A stretch of 64,000 nt of DNA from Brugia malayi (Eukaryota; Nematoda; Chromadorea; Rhabditida; Onchocercidae): assembly GCF_000002995.4 (NCBI RefSeq), contig NW_025062479.1, forward strand, positions 11,885,721-11,949,720. Reading direction: 5' to 3'. Under the pieces are notes generated by a model, which saw only the letters and a program-made list of their open reading frames with translations, made no database searches and was not told the DNA's origin. Below are positions 30,389 through 43,716 of the stretch, in pieces. The number at the start of each line of letters is the position of its first letter. The first letter of the stretch is position 1. Both the position numbers and the translations under genes were made by a program.

Positions 30389-33300
30389 AATCGTGAGTAT
30401 ATTCCACGATACACCCAAACTATGCCTATAACAAATAAAACTGAAGTCACCAAAAGGGAATGCTTCCGACAGTTACCTTTACATTAAAAGAATCTTGCTT
30501 CAAACATAGTTTTAAAAAACATACACTGGTTAAATAAAGAAAACAGCAGTGAGTTACAAATGATACGTAATTTCTATTTAATGTGACCGTCCTCACAATC
30601 CTTCCAATTAAAACGAACATTTAAAATGGAAATAAATGAGTGCAGCATAACGATGTAAATAATGGTGGTATTTTACAAAGACGAAAAAAAAAGTTATTTA
30701 GAAGACCAAAACCAGAATCCGCTCAACCTCAACTCCCACCATTCAAATAAACACCCAAACTGCGCCAGAACTGAATCAAAAAAAAAAAACCAAAACTTCA
30801 ATATCCACCAGAAAATAAGAAGTCCAAAATGCCACAGCCATAGGCAAGAGTCATGGTGCTCTATGCAATATATATGGATCATCACATTTTTCCTAACCTT
30901 CTCGTTAGTTGTAATAAATCATCAAAAAACGGAAGGTAGCAGAGTCATCATCTCGTTTTCCACATGTTTTTTATGAAAAATGAGAAATTAACTTTGGGAA
31001 TCGCTAGAGTCATCGAATGCAACTCGTACTCTGATAATTCTGTCTCATGCAGGGATCTGCCGGTCTATCCACCAAGGAAGTCCAAGATTAAGTTATGAAT
31101 TTACATATGAATTGTAACCTTTCCCTTTAAATCATGTGAAAAAATTTAAGATTATTCTTTAAGACTTACATACGTTTCAGTTTCTATCTCTTTAAAAGTA
31201 TATAAATGAAACTGATATTTTAACGTCCGTTTTTTCTTTTTCTAAAATTTCCTCTGAGAAATCGATTCTAACAGTATCGTTGTGAAGTAGAAAAGTGTTG
31301 CTTTTCTAAAATTTTTGGTTCATTATTCGATGTTATAGGATTTATGGATAACTGAACTGAACGTTCTAAAAACCAGTGTCACACCTGAAACCTTCATTTT
31401 GCTGGGAAAGTGTTTTGTACTGTTATTTGATAACAAAGGTTTTGTTAGAGATTTTTGTACAGAATGTATCTGTTAAGCACACTATACATTTGTCCTTCGC
31501 ACTAGTTTGTCACTTTCACTCTCCATCCACTTTTTTATTAACAAAAGTTCTCATCATTCAATATTACAAACATAATAATGACAAGTAATCTTTTTTACCT
31601 TTACATTTATGTCACCTTTAAAAACGAAGCAAATAGGAAAATTGGCATGGTCCATTAAAAGTTTTCGTATCAATAGTGAACTGTGAATTCGTTATTTTTA
31701 TATGTGTTATATGTGAAATGAAGCTCACGTGAATTACGAATTCAACTTACTCACTGGCAGTGAAATCAATGCATAAGTGTGAAACCCAGCCACTTGATTA
31801 CTGAGACGATAATTTACACTTTCTAGTGATTTACCCGTCCAAGGTGTTTGCTTTGTTGTTAAGTGATTGACGAGCAAGAAGACGAATTCGATTATTAATA
31901 AATTTTTTTTGAATTTCCTGATAATTTTCCGCGAACTCAATACGGAAACAAAGAAAGAAATGTTGTTAATGAGACCGAAAAGAGAATGACGGAGGGAGAG
32001 AGAGACTGCCACAGATTTTGGGTACAAGGTACAATAAAACTCATGAGCAGAATGTTCTGGAATTCCGGGATTCTTTATCTTTTTACCCCTTTTTCATTTC
32101 TCTTTCTGACGAACATCCCCTTTCAAATCGATAAGCTACTTTATATTCTTTTTGGCTTGTTGAAAAGCAAAAACTTAGATTGGGAAATGAAAGAACAAAT
32201 GATAGCCAAAGTGAAGGACAATTCTGATTGACTTCAACCAACAGTAAATTTTTACATGGTATGCTAATGCGAAATGAGCTTTGAAATTTGGAGAGATGAG
32301 AAGGAGGTAAGGTAAGAGGAAGAGGAGGAAGAAGGAATGCTTTTTTGATCAATATGGTGATTATCTGAGTCCCTCCCACCGCTCTCCTATCATCTAAAGA
32401 TTCACATTAGGCGGAAGTTTTGCCCAGATGTCCCCCTCTTCCCTTTCACAACTTACAAACGGAAATGGACTACTCATTAAACAAACGAAATTGCCCCGAA
32501 AATGCCCTAAGCCGTAGGAAAACATTCATAAAAACACTTCTCTTTTTCACCAAATCTTATGATTTATTCATTCCGTCTCTTCCTCACTCCCGTTTTGAAT
32601 CTTAGATTCTGGTAATGTCTTTTCTTTCTACAGATCACTTTTTGAACGATATTTTTAGCTTCTGGATGGAAAGAATTTTAATGAAGAAACCAAATGATTT
32701 TATTAGCCGTCAGAATTCTTAAACCCGTGTTACTGAATCACAAATCAGACATGGTGTAGGAGAAAAAAACAATCGGAACCGTCCGGTAGTTAAGGTTTAA
32801 TTCTGATACATGTCTGCTGTATGATGGAAATCTCCTAATCAATTAGAATGAAATGAAAATAGGAAACGAGTTGAGATCGGTTCAAAGAACAGCAAGCCCT
32901 TAAATTTGTCAGATTAGTCTCTATAAAAACAGCATGTAGGGGTCTTTCTTCAAAATTACATTCTTGTTATGTTTCATTCTGTCTTTCCAACTACTGAATT
33001 CTTTTCGCTTCATTTACGCAACGAAGCAATGCGTGCGCGCAAACGAAATCAGCAAAGCAGCAAATAAGTAAAGGTAAATAACATCACTGATAAGAGGGCC
33101 TAAAAAGAAAAAAAAAATCATTACGCAAAATTTCCATCACCTGATGCTCAACTGCTGGGCAATAAGCTAATGAGTAACAATGCATTTATCTGCATGGGCG
33201 ATCAAAATTTACTTTTTTGCTTATCTCATCAATTTGATTTATTGAACCGTTCATCATCATTCCAATTTTAAATATCAATCCATTCAGACAGTGAGAAATA

Positions 33301-35339
33301 GATGTGTTCGCAGCGCAGAGTTTCACTTTTTTTCCAAATTTCCCTACTTGAATAATGACATGTTGGAAGTAGAATTTTAAACAAATCCAAAGCTATCGCA
33401 TAAAGAATTTATTTGTTTAAATCTTGTCTCAGAGATTAATCACTGCAATTTAAAATGCATCAAAACTTCGAAAGATTCAGAAATAGCTAATTTGTCATAA
33501 TATCCTTTTTGTTTCATATGCTATATTAAATTTGATATAAATCGTCCGATACTTTCAAAATGCACCATTGGTGTTAAATATAAAACTTGAAACATAAAAA
33601 AAAAACCAGGTGACATGTATAAAGTTAAAAAATTGGAGTACATGAAGTAAATGATGATGTAAGAAATTTGAAATGAAGTTACCTATTATTAATTAATGTG
33701 AAGGAAGGAAGTTGATAAACTTGAACATTTAAATTTAACAAATATAAATCAACGCAAAACAACTATTCATTTTCTCATTTTTCTGGATAAAATATTTCAT
33801 TTTGAAAAATTCAATTATACGCCATTATTGTTTTTTATAAAATAAATGTTGTTCTTTGATCGATGTGATGTTTTCATTCAAGCTTAAAAAATTAGCATTA
33901 TATTACTTACTGAAGTCTCCATATATCTCACCATACTTTGTTTCAATAACATTTCGAAATTTTTATTTTTCTTAATCCACCAAACAACTTAAAAGAAGTC
34001 TGTATACCCTCAATAAGAAAGATTAGCGAAGATTGTTAACTCTAAGAATCAAAATTTTGAATTTCATGCAGTACCCATTATTCATTAATGTGAATTTAGG
34101 TTGTGTAAATTATCATCAGTTTTTTTTTTCGTTTGTTTCCCGGTGCTAGCATTTTCATTCAGAATATAATCATATTTAAGGTAAAACTCGATTATTCTGC
34201 AAATTGACACTTTTTCTTAAAATTTTGCACTTGATTTTTATTTCTGCTTGTATCCTATCAGTCATTATTTTAAGACTTTCTAAGCATTAAGAAACAATTT
34301 TTTTTTGTTGTTGTTGTTTAGAATCTGATGTCATATTTACTAATTAAAAAAATTAAAAACTGTTGATTTCAAGTTTTTCTAGATTATTTACGCTGATTTT
34401 CTGCCATACATCCTTATCAGCGCATCGTTATCGTCCGATGTAGACTTGCCTTTCATTTTGTGTGAACAAAGCTCCTTCTTACTCATCATCGATTCAATGC
34501 TCATTTCATAAAATATTGATGCTGCGATACAGAAATGAAGGCAACAGCCAACGAAAGATATTAATTGAAAAGAACGTTTTATCTTATTGTCAACATTATC
34601 CGCTCCTCGAGCAATGCGAATCTTTCTTCAACAACAACTGCACTTCATCTATTTCGCTATTTCACTTCTTCGATCTGTTTGTCCGGAAGTCTAACTTTAT
34701 GCATACGGATATGATGCATCTATTCCAATTACTTTTACCTTCTGATAGATAAAATTAATGTATTAAGTTCAATTTAGGATGTGACGAAAAAAGAAGAAAA
34801 TCAATTTCTACTATTTAATCTTCCTATCAGTCATTTTGATAATAACTGTCATCATGTAGATTTTATTGTTCTTCCTGAGTGGCAAAATTTGTGAAATTTA
34901 CAACATAATACTTTAAGACAAGCATTTAGATGTAATATCTACCTTAGCAAATAATCAAAACAGTACGCAAATCTACATCTCAATTCTTTCCCATACTGAT
35001 TTAATCAAAATTAGAACAAAAAACTAATGACAAAAATAACTAAAAAGATACAAAATTTGGTCACCCGAACTACCAGATGACCTTATATTACATAGTTTGA
35101 CCTCAATAACCTTACCATTAACTAAACAAAAGACAGTAAGATTGTTTTGATGGGTGAAGCAATATGATTTAAGGAACATAATTTCTAAAGGAGTATAATT
35201 TATAAATTCACAAAAATATTAACAAAAATGAAACCATTCATGAATGGATGATCAATGCTGAAATTTATGGAAACTATGCTTTCAACAAATATATTTTTGT
35301 TGCAATTTTCAACTTTTGTTTTCCTTTGTCTCCTTTTCC

Positions 35340-36010
35340 TTAATAATAATCTGCATTTAAGTATTCATTATCATTATTTTATCCCTTATCATCAGTTTTA
35401 TTTATTACTTATTTATTTATTATTTGTTATTTATCAAAACTATTATACATTATTTATCGTTTATTATTTACCACCTGTCATTTATTTGTTATTTATTATT
35501 TATTCTATTTACTATTTATCATTGTTTTTTTATTGTTTACTTACTGTTTACTACTATTTACTATTTTATCATTATTTATCATCACTATTTTCTATTATTA
35601 TTTATTTTTTCTTAGTTGTTGTTTATTGATTATTATTTCCTTATCATTTGCTTGCCGTTATTACTTATTATTATTATTTCTTATTTATTATTTGTTACTG
35701 TCAACTCTTGTTATTTATTTATTATTTATTATCGTTCGTAATTTATTACTTATTACTTGTTGCTTATTATTATCATTTATTATCGTTCGTAATTTATTAC
35801 TTATTACTTGTTGCTTATTATTATCATTTATTACTTATTTGTTCATTACCATTTATTTTTCATTTATTGCTTCTTATTGATTAATGTGTTATTGACTACT
35901 TATTGTTAACTATTTATTTATTTATTACTTATTTTTTTACTGTATATATTTACTAATTATTCGTTTCATTATCATTTACTACTATTTATCATTACAATTA
36001 TTTATTGTTT
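35340..36010. repeat. TTA/TTTA low-complexity block
   Basis: About 670 bases are built from irregular TTATT, TTTAT and TTACT units. It creates several long hydrophobic open frames (35255-35884) rich in Leu, Ile, Tyr and Phe that are artefacts of the repeat. Confidence 0.9.
35724..35830. repeat. Two-copy 51-bp tandem repeat
   Basis: The unit containing ATCGTTCGTAATTTATTAC occurs at 35731 and again at 35782, with the following sequence through TTATTATCATTTA repeated. The exact period is 51 bases and the copies look identical, so the duplication is recent. Confidence 0.88.
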
Positions 36011-36399
36011 GCTGGCATTATTATTCAACATTACGTTATTAAGATCAACTGATGGCCTACTTTTACGAATGCCATTATCAGGAAAAGCGGAACCAGAATT
36101 TTAGAGTGATAAAGATTTTTTATATAGAAGTTATCACTACATTTACTACTGTCAAGTTTCCCGGATCTTTTTGATGTTGTAGTTAATTTAATTCTTTAAT
36201 CCTTTTCAGATTTCCGTTTCTTGTCACCAAGCGTTGTTAATTAGTTACTTTTTCCTTCTCTGGAAGGAAGAGAAAAGGTTTACTTTTCGCTATTAAGGTA
36301 AAGAACTTTCGAAGATGCAACAAAAGCAAGAATAAAGGCACCCATCCGGACACCCAAGTCCCATAGTTTCAGTATCGTTCCGTTAAGGAGGATATTTCC

Positions 36400-36580
36400 T
36401 ATGTAATTAAATGCCACACACCAATACACATACACACATAAATACACAGTTACATGCAAGTACACAAAAGACGTACATACATGTACATGCATACATATAA
36501 ATAATTATACATACATACATATTCAATACTTCACATACGTACGTACACATACACATGCGCACATACATACACATACCTGA
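36400..36580. repeat. CA/ACAT-rich simple repeat
   Basis: A degenerate run of CACA, ATACACAC and ACATACAT units. Minus-strand open frames here (Cys/Val/Tyr/Met-rich) are by-products of the repeat. Confidence 0.85.
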
Positions 36581-38672
36581 ACTAGTCAAGCAGAATGAGC
36601 TTAAGATGCAATTTACCCATCAGTTAGTCACTCAGTTAGCTTGGAGTTTGGAGATATTAAACGGCCAAGGAGGCCTGCTCAGTAGCTATTCCGTTAGTAT
36701 GCCTATGCGCCAGTGGGGTAGCACATTGTGGAGCTGTGCAGCCAAGCACTCCGCATGACATTCATTCTTGCTTTCTGCATGCTCTGCGTGTTTCTTGTGC
36801 TTGCTTTTCTAGTACTACCAATTGTTATGTCAACATGTGTTGCTAAGTCTTATAGCGGTGAAAGTTTATGCGTAGTATATACGTTATCTATATTTTAACG
36901 GTCAAAAATACCATTTATCAATTGATATGAAGCTTTCCATGTCAACTATAAACGGAATAGAATGCAATAGAACGTGATGATAAGCGGTCAAAACAACAAC
37001 AGTTACATCGACAACAATAATAATAGCAGTAGCAGCGACAGCAGCAACAATAACAATAATACTACAGCATTCTATTTACTGTTCTCTGCTAACATAATTA
37101 GTGGTATAAGTATGTTCATGACCGATGACAGTACGCTGCCATTCGTTTGACAAGGAAACAGTATTAAGGAACTGGGCGTGCTGTGGCGAGACAGCATATT
37201 CACTTGGCTTTTTCTGGCTGCTGCTGCTGCTGTTATTACTGTTGGCAAAGGGGGAACATAGCAAGGCATATCAAGTTTTACTCTTGTTACCTCATCTAAC
37301 CACAAACCATCGATAATATTTTGCTGGCTGTGTTTTTTCTACGAAAAGAAAAAAAGAATAAAAAGGAGCATCGGTCAAGTTCAACGAGAAGGCTTCGAGA
37401 CCGCTTGCAGCTAAGGCTAAGGCTGCAAATGGCAGCTGCAATCTTTGTTAGGTTATCAAACAGCTTACGAGCAACTATTTGACCTACAGAACAGAGCTAG
37501 CTATTAGATTGCACAGAGGGGCTATGTGAGCTTTGTAGGAGTCACTGATGAGTTGTTGATAGTGCTGGCGTAAGCAAGTGGTGGGTGGTAATGTGGCTTT
37601 TCCATCCATCTAAGTAACCATTGTGCTTCCAGGAGCGATCAGCGAATGTCCGAAATCGTAGTAACCATCCCTTGGAATTCTGACCACATGCTACAGTGTT
37701 CTTCCACTTTCTCGATGCTTGTATTCCAATTGAAGTTTGCGATGCAAACACAACCTTACATGTACCTATTTTGTTTGATCACACGATAACTTAACACGAT
37801 TCCTTTTCCTATCCCTCTTTAAATGGAAAATCTTATTCTATCATATATGAATTGTTGTTCATGTATTCCATTATTGAGTTTTCGACTAAGTATAATGGAT
37901 TAGGTAATGTGAAGTGAAGGTGAGTTGCGCTGGTGAGCTTTAAAACTGGACTAGAAAAGGTAATTTGATTAGGGTCGGATTATGGATGTGTTAGTCAATT
38001 TCAGGTTAGATGGGACCTTCAAGGGTCATTTCAATTCGGGTAAGATATGCTGATCAGGGTTCACGGGAATTCTGACGTTATCGTAGTGCTTGTTCGTATC
38101 CAGTATGTTTCGTTATGCTTACCAGATATGAAAAGAATAGAATTCGTCTTTTTATCGATCAGTTTATAAAAGATGGTGGCGAAGCGTGCAGTGATAAGAT
38201 GTGCTGTTTTATATATTGATTATTAGTGATTATCGATTCGTATTTATTCCTATTAATAGTACTGTTTTATTTTGCCGAGATTTTTGAGGTTTATCGATTA
38301 TTTAACAATTACATGATGGTGAAGAATATCAGAAATGATAACGCTCATAATGCCTTTTCTTTCTCTTCGAGATATACTGGTTCTAATTCCAAAAAGAAAG
38401 TAATTAACATATTTAGATGAAAACGTGTCATTTTCGTTATAAAAATAATGAGGAATTCTAATTATTAGGAAAAATCGACTCTGATATTTCGTTTTTATTT
38501 CTATAAATGTTTTCCCGCGCTGTTGATAAGATGTTCATATCTATATTGATAAAGTAGAAACGGATCAGAAAATATTCCCGTCGATTTAACCATCAGGACA
38601 GAGCTGAGAATTACTACATAATCCAGTTAAAGGTAGTAGGTGAAAGGTTGCATGAAATCCTATCATCTCGTA

Positions 38673-38860
38673 TCATTCGGAGATATCGTCCGGTTTCATT
38701 GTAGAAATCTCCTCTACTTCATCCTTTGCATCGTTGGTGTCTGGGAATGATGCTAAATATGGCAAAGTGATGGGTATTTGTTCACGTAACAAATGGACTA
38801 AGGCTTGTTTATCTTCATTTTCTTTTTCTTTAATGGGGAAGTTGGATAATCTAGTGATAA
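38673..38860 (-). CDS. Candidate terminal exon, unknown product
   Basis: The minus-strand open frame ends MKPDDISE then TGA. Its last 60 residues are strikingly protein-like, with acidic and lysine codons (KEKENEDKQALVHLLREQ, FPDTNDAKDEVEEIS). It has no ATG upstream in frame, so it would need splicing, perhaps at tatcactag (just after 38856). No upstream exon was found with confidence, and chance open frames this long are expected in the window. No family recognised. Confidence 0.25.
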
Positions 38861-41800
38861 TGGAAAGATGTGTTGTTAGTTGGGAATGAATGTTACTTGG
38901 AGATGTGTTGGCTCATTGCCGAAATGTGCTTTGAATGTTTGATACATATATATCATTCATTAAGCAACAGTTGATATGGCGATTAACATTTACATTTCTT
39001 CCCATTAATTTATCGGTATTGTATATATTACTTCAACGTTACATTCGTTACAGTCCATCTCAAATTTGGATGATTAAAATTTTATTTCTCATGGTTTTCA
39101 TCTCTTTTGGATCCTTCTTTTGTGTCTGTTATCTAATGTCGAAATGCTCATAGTGTAAAATAAATCATTAAGGAGAAGTAATCCCTGAATAATTTTTCCA
39201 GTATATCATGGAATAGTATTCACTCTATAATGTACTGTTAATCGTGTTTTCTTTTTGTTACCTGATTTAACTGAAAACGCTGCACAAATTTACCAAAAAT
39301 AATTAATATGAGTACCATGAGCTAGAAGATTTTCGGCTGCGCATGGAAAGTAGGAGCGGAACAGAAGGACATCTCGCTATTTATTTATTTTTTCAGATAA
39401 GATTGATCACAAGAAAAGAATTTGAATCGCCGGAGAAATGGGCTAGTAAAATTTTGTAAACATGACGTAAGTTGAGTATGAGATAATATAACTTCCCGTC
39501 ACGGTTAAATACTAATCATTTGTTTGCAATACACTATCGCTTTAGGTATCACTTGCAAGGATTAACTTCAATGGTCCCTTCAAAGATGACAATTTATTGA
39601 AGAGAAGTTAAAGGACATTATCATAGATATTTCATAGAAGAAGGGTTGAATAGAAGTCAGCTATCATAGATATTTGATAGAATTTGTTGGTTGGATAAAT
39701 TCTGGTAGTTGTTTTGCTGGAAGAGAGCGTCCTCATCGTATCCCGTTCTTCCTTTTCGTTGTTTCCACTTCTCTCCCAGTAGCCCTCCTTCCCTTTAACT
39801 ATCATACCATCTTCAACCGTTTATTCCTCTTCTTTTTCTTTATTTATACTCTTTCTTCCTATGATTGCACTTTTGGAAATTCTGAAATTGCAACCAGATT
39901 ATTTCAGGACAATAATCAGAAGGAGAAGATGAGAGAAGTTAGTACATAATATGGCTTTTTTTTAATCAAAAGTCCAGTTGATTTCCATTCATTTTACTTG
40001 TCATCTTTTGCTGATTATAATAAATTTGGGTCTCTCTGCACTCTTTATATCGAGAAGTTGAAGTTTTTTGTTATATAACAGCGGGAGAATTGATGGTATA
40101 TAATGTTTGCAAACAAAAGTATTTGATTTTCAGTTGCGTTCTTACCTATTTTTACTTCAGCAGTCATCGGAACAGTTAGCAAAATAAAGTTAGCAAAAAA
40201 AAAAAAAAAATTAGCAAAAAATATAAACAGCTTTGACAGCCAAGAAAACATAATTGCTTACTTCTTATGAGCCTAACCTATTTACCTCATCGAGGTTACA
40301 TGGCACTCTTGCTATACTTTCTATTGCTTTGGAGCAAAATCGATATATTAATGACTTTTAGCTTTTCGGAAACTATTTCTTCTGTATGCTAATTAATGAA
40401 AACCTAAAATACAGTAAAAAAATTTTGGCATGTTGAAGGCATTTGGAGAGGAGAGGAGGTGGGTATTAGCCGCTTGTGACAGTTGACAGGCAAAATGCAA
40501 AGCTAAATTGTTGAAAGCTTCAAGGCTCAGCTTAATAGCAAGCTTATAGAAGATAGAAGGAGGTCCCTCTTCCCCTCAACCACATTACACATTATTTTTC
40601 TGCAATGCAGTACTTGCTCTTCCTTAGGCGAGCTTTTTCGTCTTCCTTCTCTCTTTCCCTCTCTCTCTATTATCCAGCCTTTCTACATTAAATTGCGGAA
40701 TTCGTAAGTATCTCTTCCAATAATCTTTTGTACACAATTGCTTATCTCATCTCCTCTTTCTCTTTCTTTCTCTCTCTCTACTTTTGAGTTCAAGTTACCT
40801 GTTTCATTTCTTTTATTGCAACAGGAAAGGACATGTCGTCGGGAAAAGGGTGTATCCTTCCGTGCTTTCCTTCCATATCGGAAAGAACTAAAGTTATTCA
40901 ATAAATCCACCAATGTCATCTTTGTTCATGGAAAACTTATTAAAACGAAAAGTTTCTCTCATTCCTTGAAGCAAATGGAACGGATGCATCAGGTTTTCCT
41001 GCTGAATTTTGCTGAAGTAAAAGATATTACTTGAAAAATGGCATGAGTGTTCGAGATGATGTTATTCATTTCAGGAACTGTTTTAGGATGCTTCACCGTA
41101 TATTTCTTCTCTGTTTCCATATCTTTCCATTCTACTCATTACGGTTTTCCTCTTTCAAATTTCCATTTTTCAAATATATCTGTATCAAATATTTAGAATT
41201 TATCTATTACATATATATTTGTTTTTGCATGTGTCCCTATTGACTAGGCAAACATTTTCCGCTCCTGCGATGCTCTTGTCTGCTTCATTTGTGCTTATGA
41301 TCAGAATGATTGATAAAAAAGACCCTGTGAAAACATTAATATTCCAGCTTAGTTCATTTATCGCACGTTATCCATTTTGTCCACTTAGAGAATTGTAAAT
41401 ATCTTTTGAAATATATTCCAAAGAAAGAAAAGGGAAAAATTTGAAATATGAAATTAGCAACGAAAAGAATATAAAAAAAAGAATATATACGAACCGAAAG
41501 ATATGCTATAAATGACAGTATTTTGTCTTCACACTAATTTTCAATATGAACAGTTTAGCATTTTAGGAAGCAATCAGCTCCTGCAAAGGTAATGAATCAA
41601 ATGTGTTTCAGCTTATTCAACAAAATACTTCCGGAATACTTTCATGCATCACTCCGTTGCTACGACTATTCAGATTATATCAAGCATTTGCAGGACTTTC
41701 CGAATAATATCTTCTACTGAGTCGTATATTTCAGGATATCTGAATGCTTTTCTTTTTTGTTCCAGTTTCATTAACCCTGTGCAAGTTTTCTCTCTTTCCC

Positions 41801-42094
41801 TCTCTCTACATATACTTCTCCTTTCCCTCTTTTTCTCTTTCTCACCCTATACATATTATACACATACTTCTTCCATATATTACATGTTCCGAATTTTTTA
41901 ACTCCTTTTTTTAAATTGAAATTTCATAATTTTTGAAGAAAGAAGGCGAGTTAGGAAGGGTGCAGAAGTTTCGTGTTAGCTGGTAGGGCATTTGGAACAT
42001 TTATTGCCCTCAAAACATCTGTTTCGATCATTTTGAGTCGTAATACAGCTTGAAGGAGCAGTAATGCTCCACACCTCATACTTTCATTTCTTAC

Positions 42095-42284
42095 CTACCG
42101 GCTCATTTACTTTGCGCTTTTCACTCAAAAACTTCTTATTCTCGGGTATTAGTTTCCACATTTGTTTTTCCGCATCAAAGGTTTCATTTTGGCATTCATT
42201 TGTTATAACCATCAAGTAAGGATCAGGACACATAGTGCAAGGTGAGACCTGATGATGCCCTAATTGCATATCTTCCAACATGTT
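42095..42284 (-). CDS. Candidate internal exon, Cys-containing, unknown product
   Basis: A 190-base segment lies between aacag and a GTAAGA donor on the minus strand. It is open in one frame with good composition (GHHQVSPCTMCPDPYLMVI, KLIPENKKFLSEKRK). A second candidate exon lies upstream at 43716-43670. Phases do not join them directly, so an intermediate exon would be needed. It could belong to an extracellular Cys-rich protein, but I do not recognise a family. Confidence 0.33.
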
Positions 42285-43669
42285 CTGTTATCGAAAATCG
42301 ACGGTATGAAATATTGAATTGTACCGATTTATTCACTGGTCTCTAATTTTTCAAAAGTACAGTCATAACTTTTGCTAGGATTTCATTCGAATCAAATATG
42401 AGGCATGGAATTCATGTAATGATGATGGGTAAAATATATCTGACCGATTTTATTTCCTTGAAATACTTAAAAATTAATATTTTTGTTATGAACTAAATGG
42501 AATTTTTTTCTCTTTTTCTTTGAGATAATTGATTATTTCCATGGATAGGCACAATAAAAAAAAAAAGGACAGTTTAACGGCTGACATAACAAACATTTTC
42601 GGCTTGCAGTCAGGCTGTCATTGAACTAAGCTTATTTTATCTCGATTGTAGTGAATAATTCATAACAGCTGCAAGCAAACCAGTAGGTAGTTGGTATACT
42701 GCAAACAAAAATGTGTGAAAATTTTTTGGAAATTGATTTTTAAAATTCTTATTCTTAAATATCCGACGTATAAACATATAGGTTAAAACTAAACTAATTG
42801 ATACTGTAAATTAGCATCTTTATGTTGAACAAATGAGAATATATCGAGAAACGCTTGACAGCTCTCTAGATTTTAAGACAACAGTTCGTTCACATTTGCT
42901 ATTATCAAGCAACTTTGCTTATACTTGATTGAAGTAAATTGAGTTTATGAATCAGAAATCTTGTTGGGGAAGGCGGAAAGTCCTGTTTCGCTGCTTATTT
43001 ATGTCACACTTGTTTTTCTTGGTTCCTCTCTTAAGATCTTTGTTTTAACTCGATGTTCCAGAATGAGATCATGGCAAGTCAAAATGCTACCTCCTCACGC
43101 ATACCAAATTGTGTCAGAAAATTCGCAGATTAATTCCTGCGTCATCCTATCGAGATATTTCCAATTAGACGATGTGCCCGAATATACAGATAAGAGAACC
43201 ATTGGGGAATATTTAACTTGTTACTGACTAGTAAATTTATATCATCGTAAGCGTAAGTAATGCTTTAAGCTCTTGTCGTATACTAGGAACACATTAACGA
43301 TTGCATGCCTTTTTCTTTTTTTTTTTTTTTCATATCACATAACGTTGATATTAAGAATGCAGACTGAAGAATGAGAAAAGAGAAAGGAGAGAGCGGGAAG
43401 AGGTAATAAGAAAGAATGACAGGTGAAAGCAGTCCTACAAAAATTGACTATAGTTGAACTTTTCTTTATCTATAGATATCCATATCAATTCATATACATC
43501 TCATATTGACACTTTCTCACCCACGCCTACCGGAATTTTCACGAACCCACTTCATATCTTGCCGCCACATCCTCAAATGCTTACACACACCCGTACGCCC
43601 ATCCATCTTTATCTATCCATAGCAAAAAGAAAAAAGTGCTGGGTTGAGTTAAGGATTTTCGTGAGTTAC

Positions 43670-43716
43670 CTTAATGAGACTTGAGGACATTCTGTCCAGC
43701 TGTCGTCGAAACACTG
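43670..43716 (-). CDS. Candidate internal exon, unknown product
   Basis: A 47-base segment between gtcag and GTAACT on the minus strand reads QCFDDSWTECPQVSL in one frame. Another frame is also open, so coding status is uncertain. It might be part of the same gene as 42284-42095. Confidence 0.2.

Noticed and set aside
32969..33067. Short ORF MFHSVFPTTEFFSLHLRN... ending QQSSK
   Set aside because: 32 codons only, with no family or splice support.
35255..35884. Several overlapping plus-strand open frames encoding Leu/Ile/Tyr/Phe-rich peptides
   Set aside because: They are translations of a TTA/TTTA simple repeat, open in several frames at once, without start context or splice sites.
36976..37149. 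57-codon plus-strand frame rich in Asn and Ser (M-I-S-G-Q-N-N-N...)
   Set aside because: Derived from CAA/AAT/AGC triplet repeats; no domain or splice context.
40828..41034. Plus-strand frame ERTCRREKGVSFRAFLP... to VKDIT
   Set aside because: Possible acceptor, but no donor-bearing upstream exon and no recognisable family. Too weak to list as a gene.
41566..41715. Plus-strand stretch open in all three frames after gcattttag
   Set aside because: One frame (LFNKILPEYFHASL) looks protein-like, but simultaneous openness of three frames and lack of partner exons make it indistinguishable from chance.
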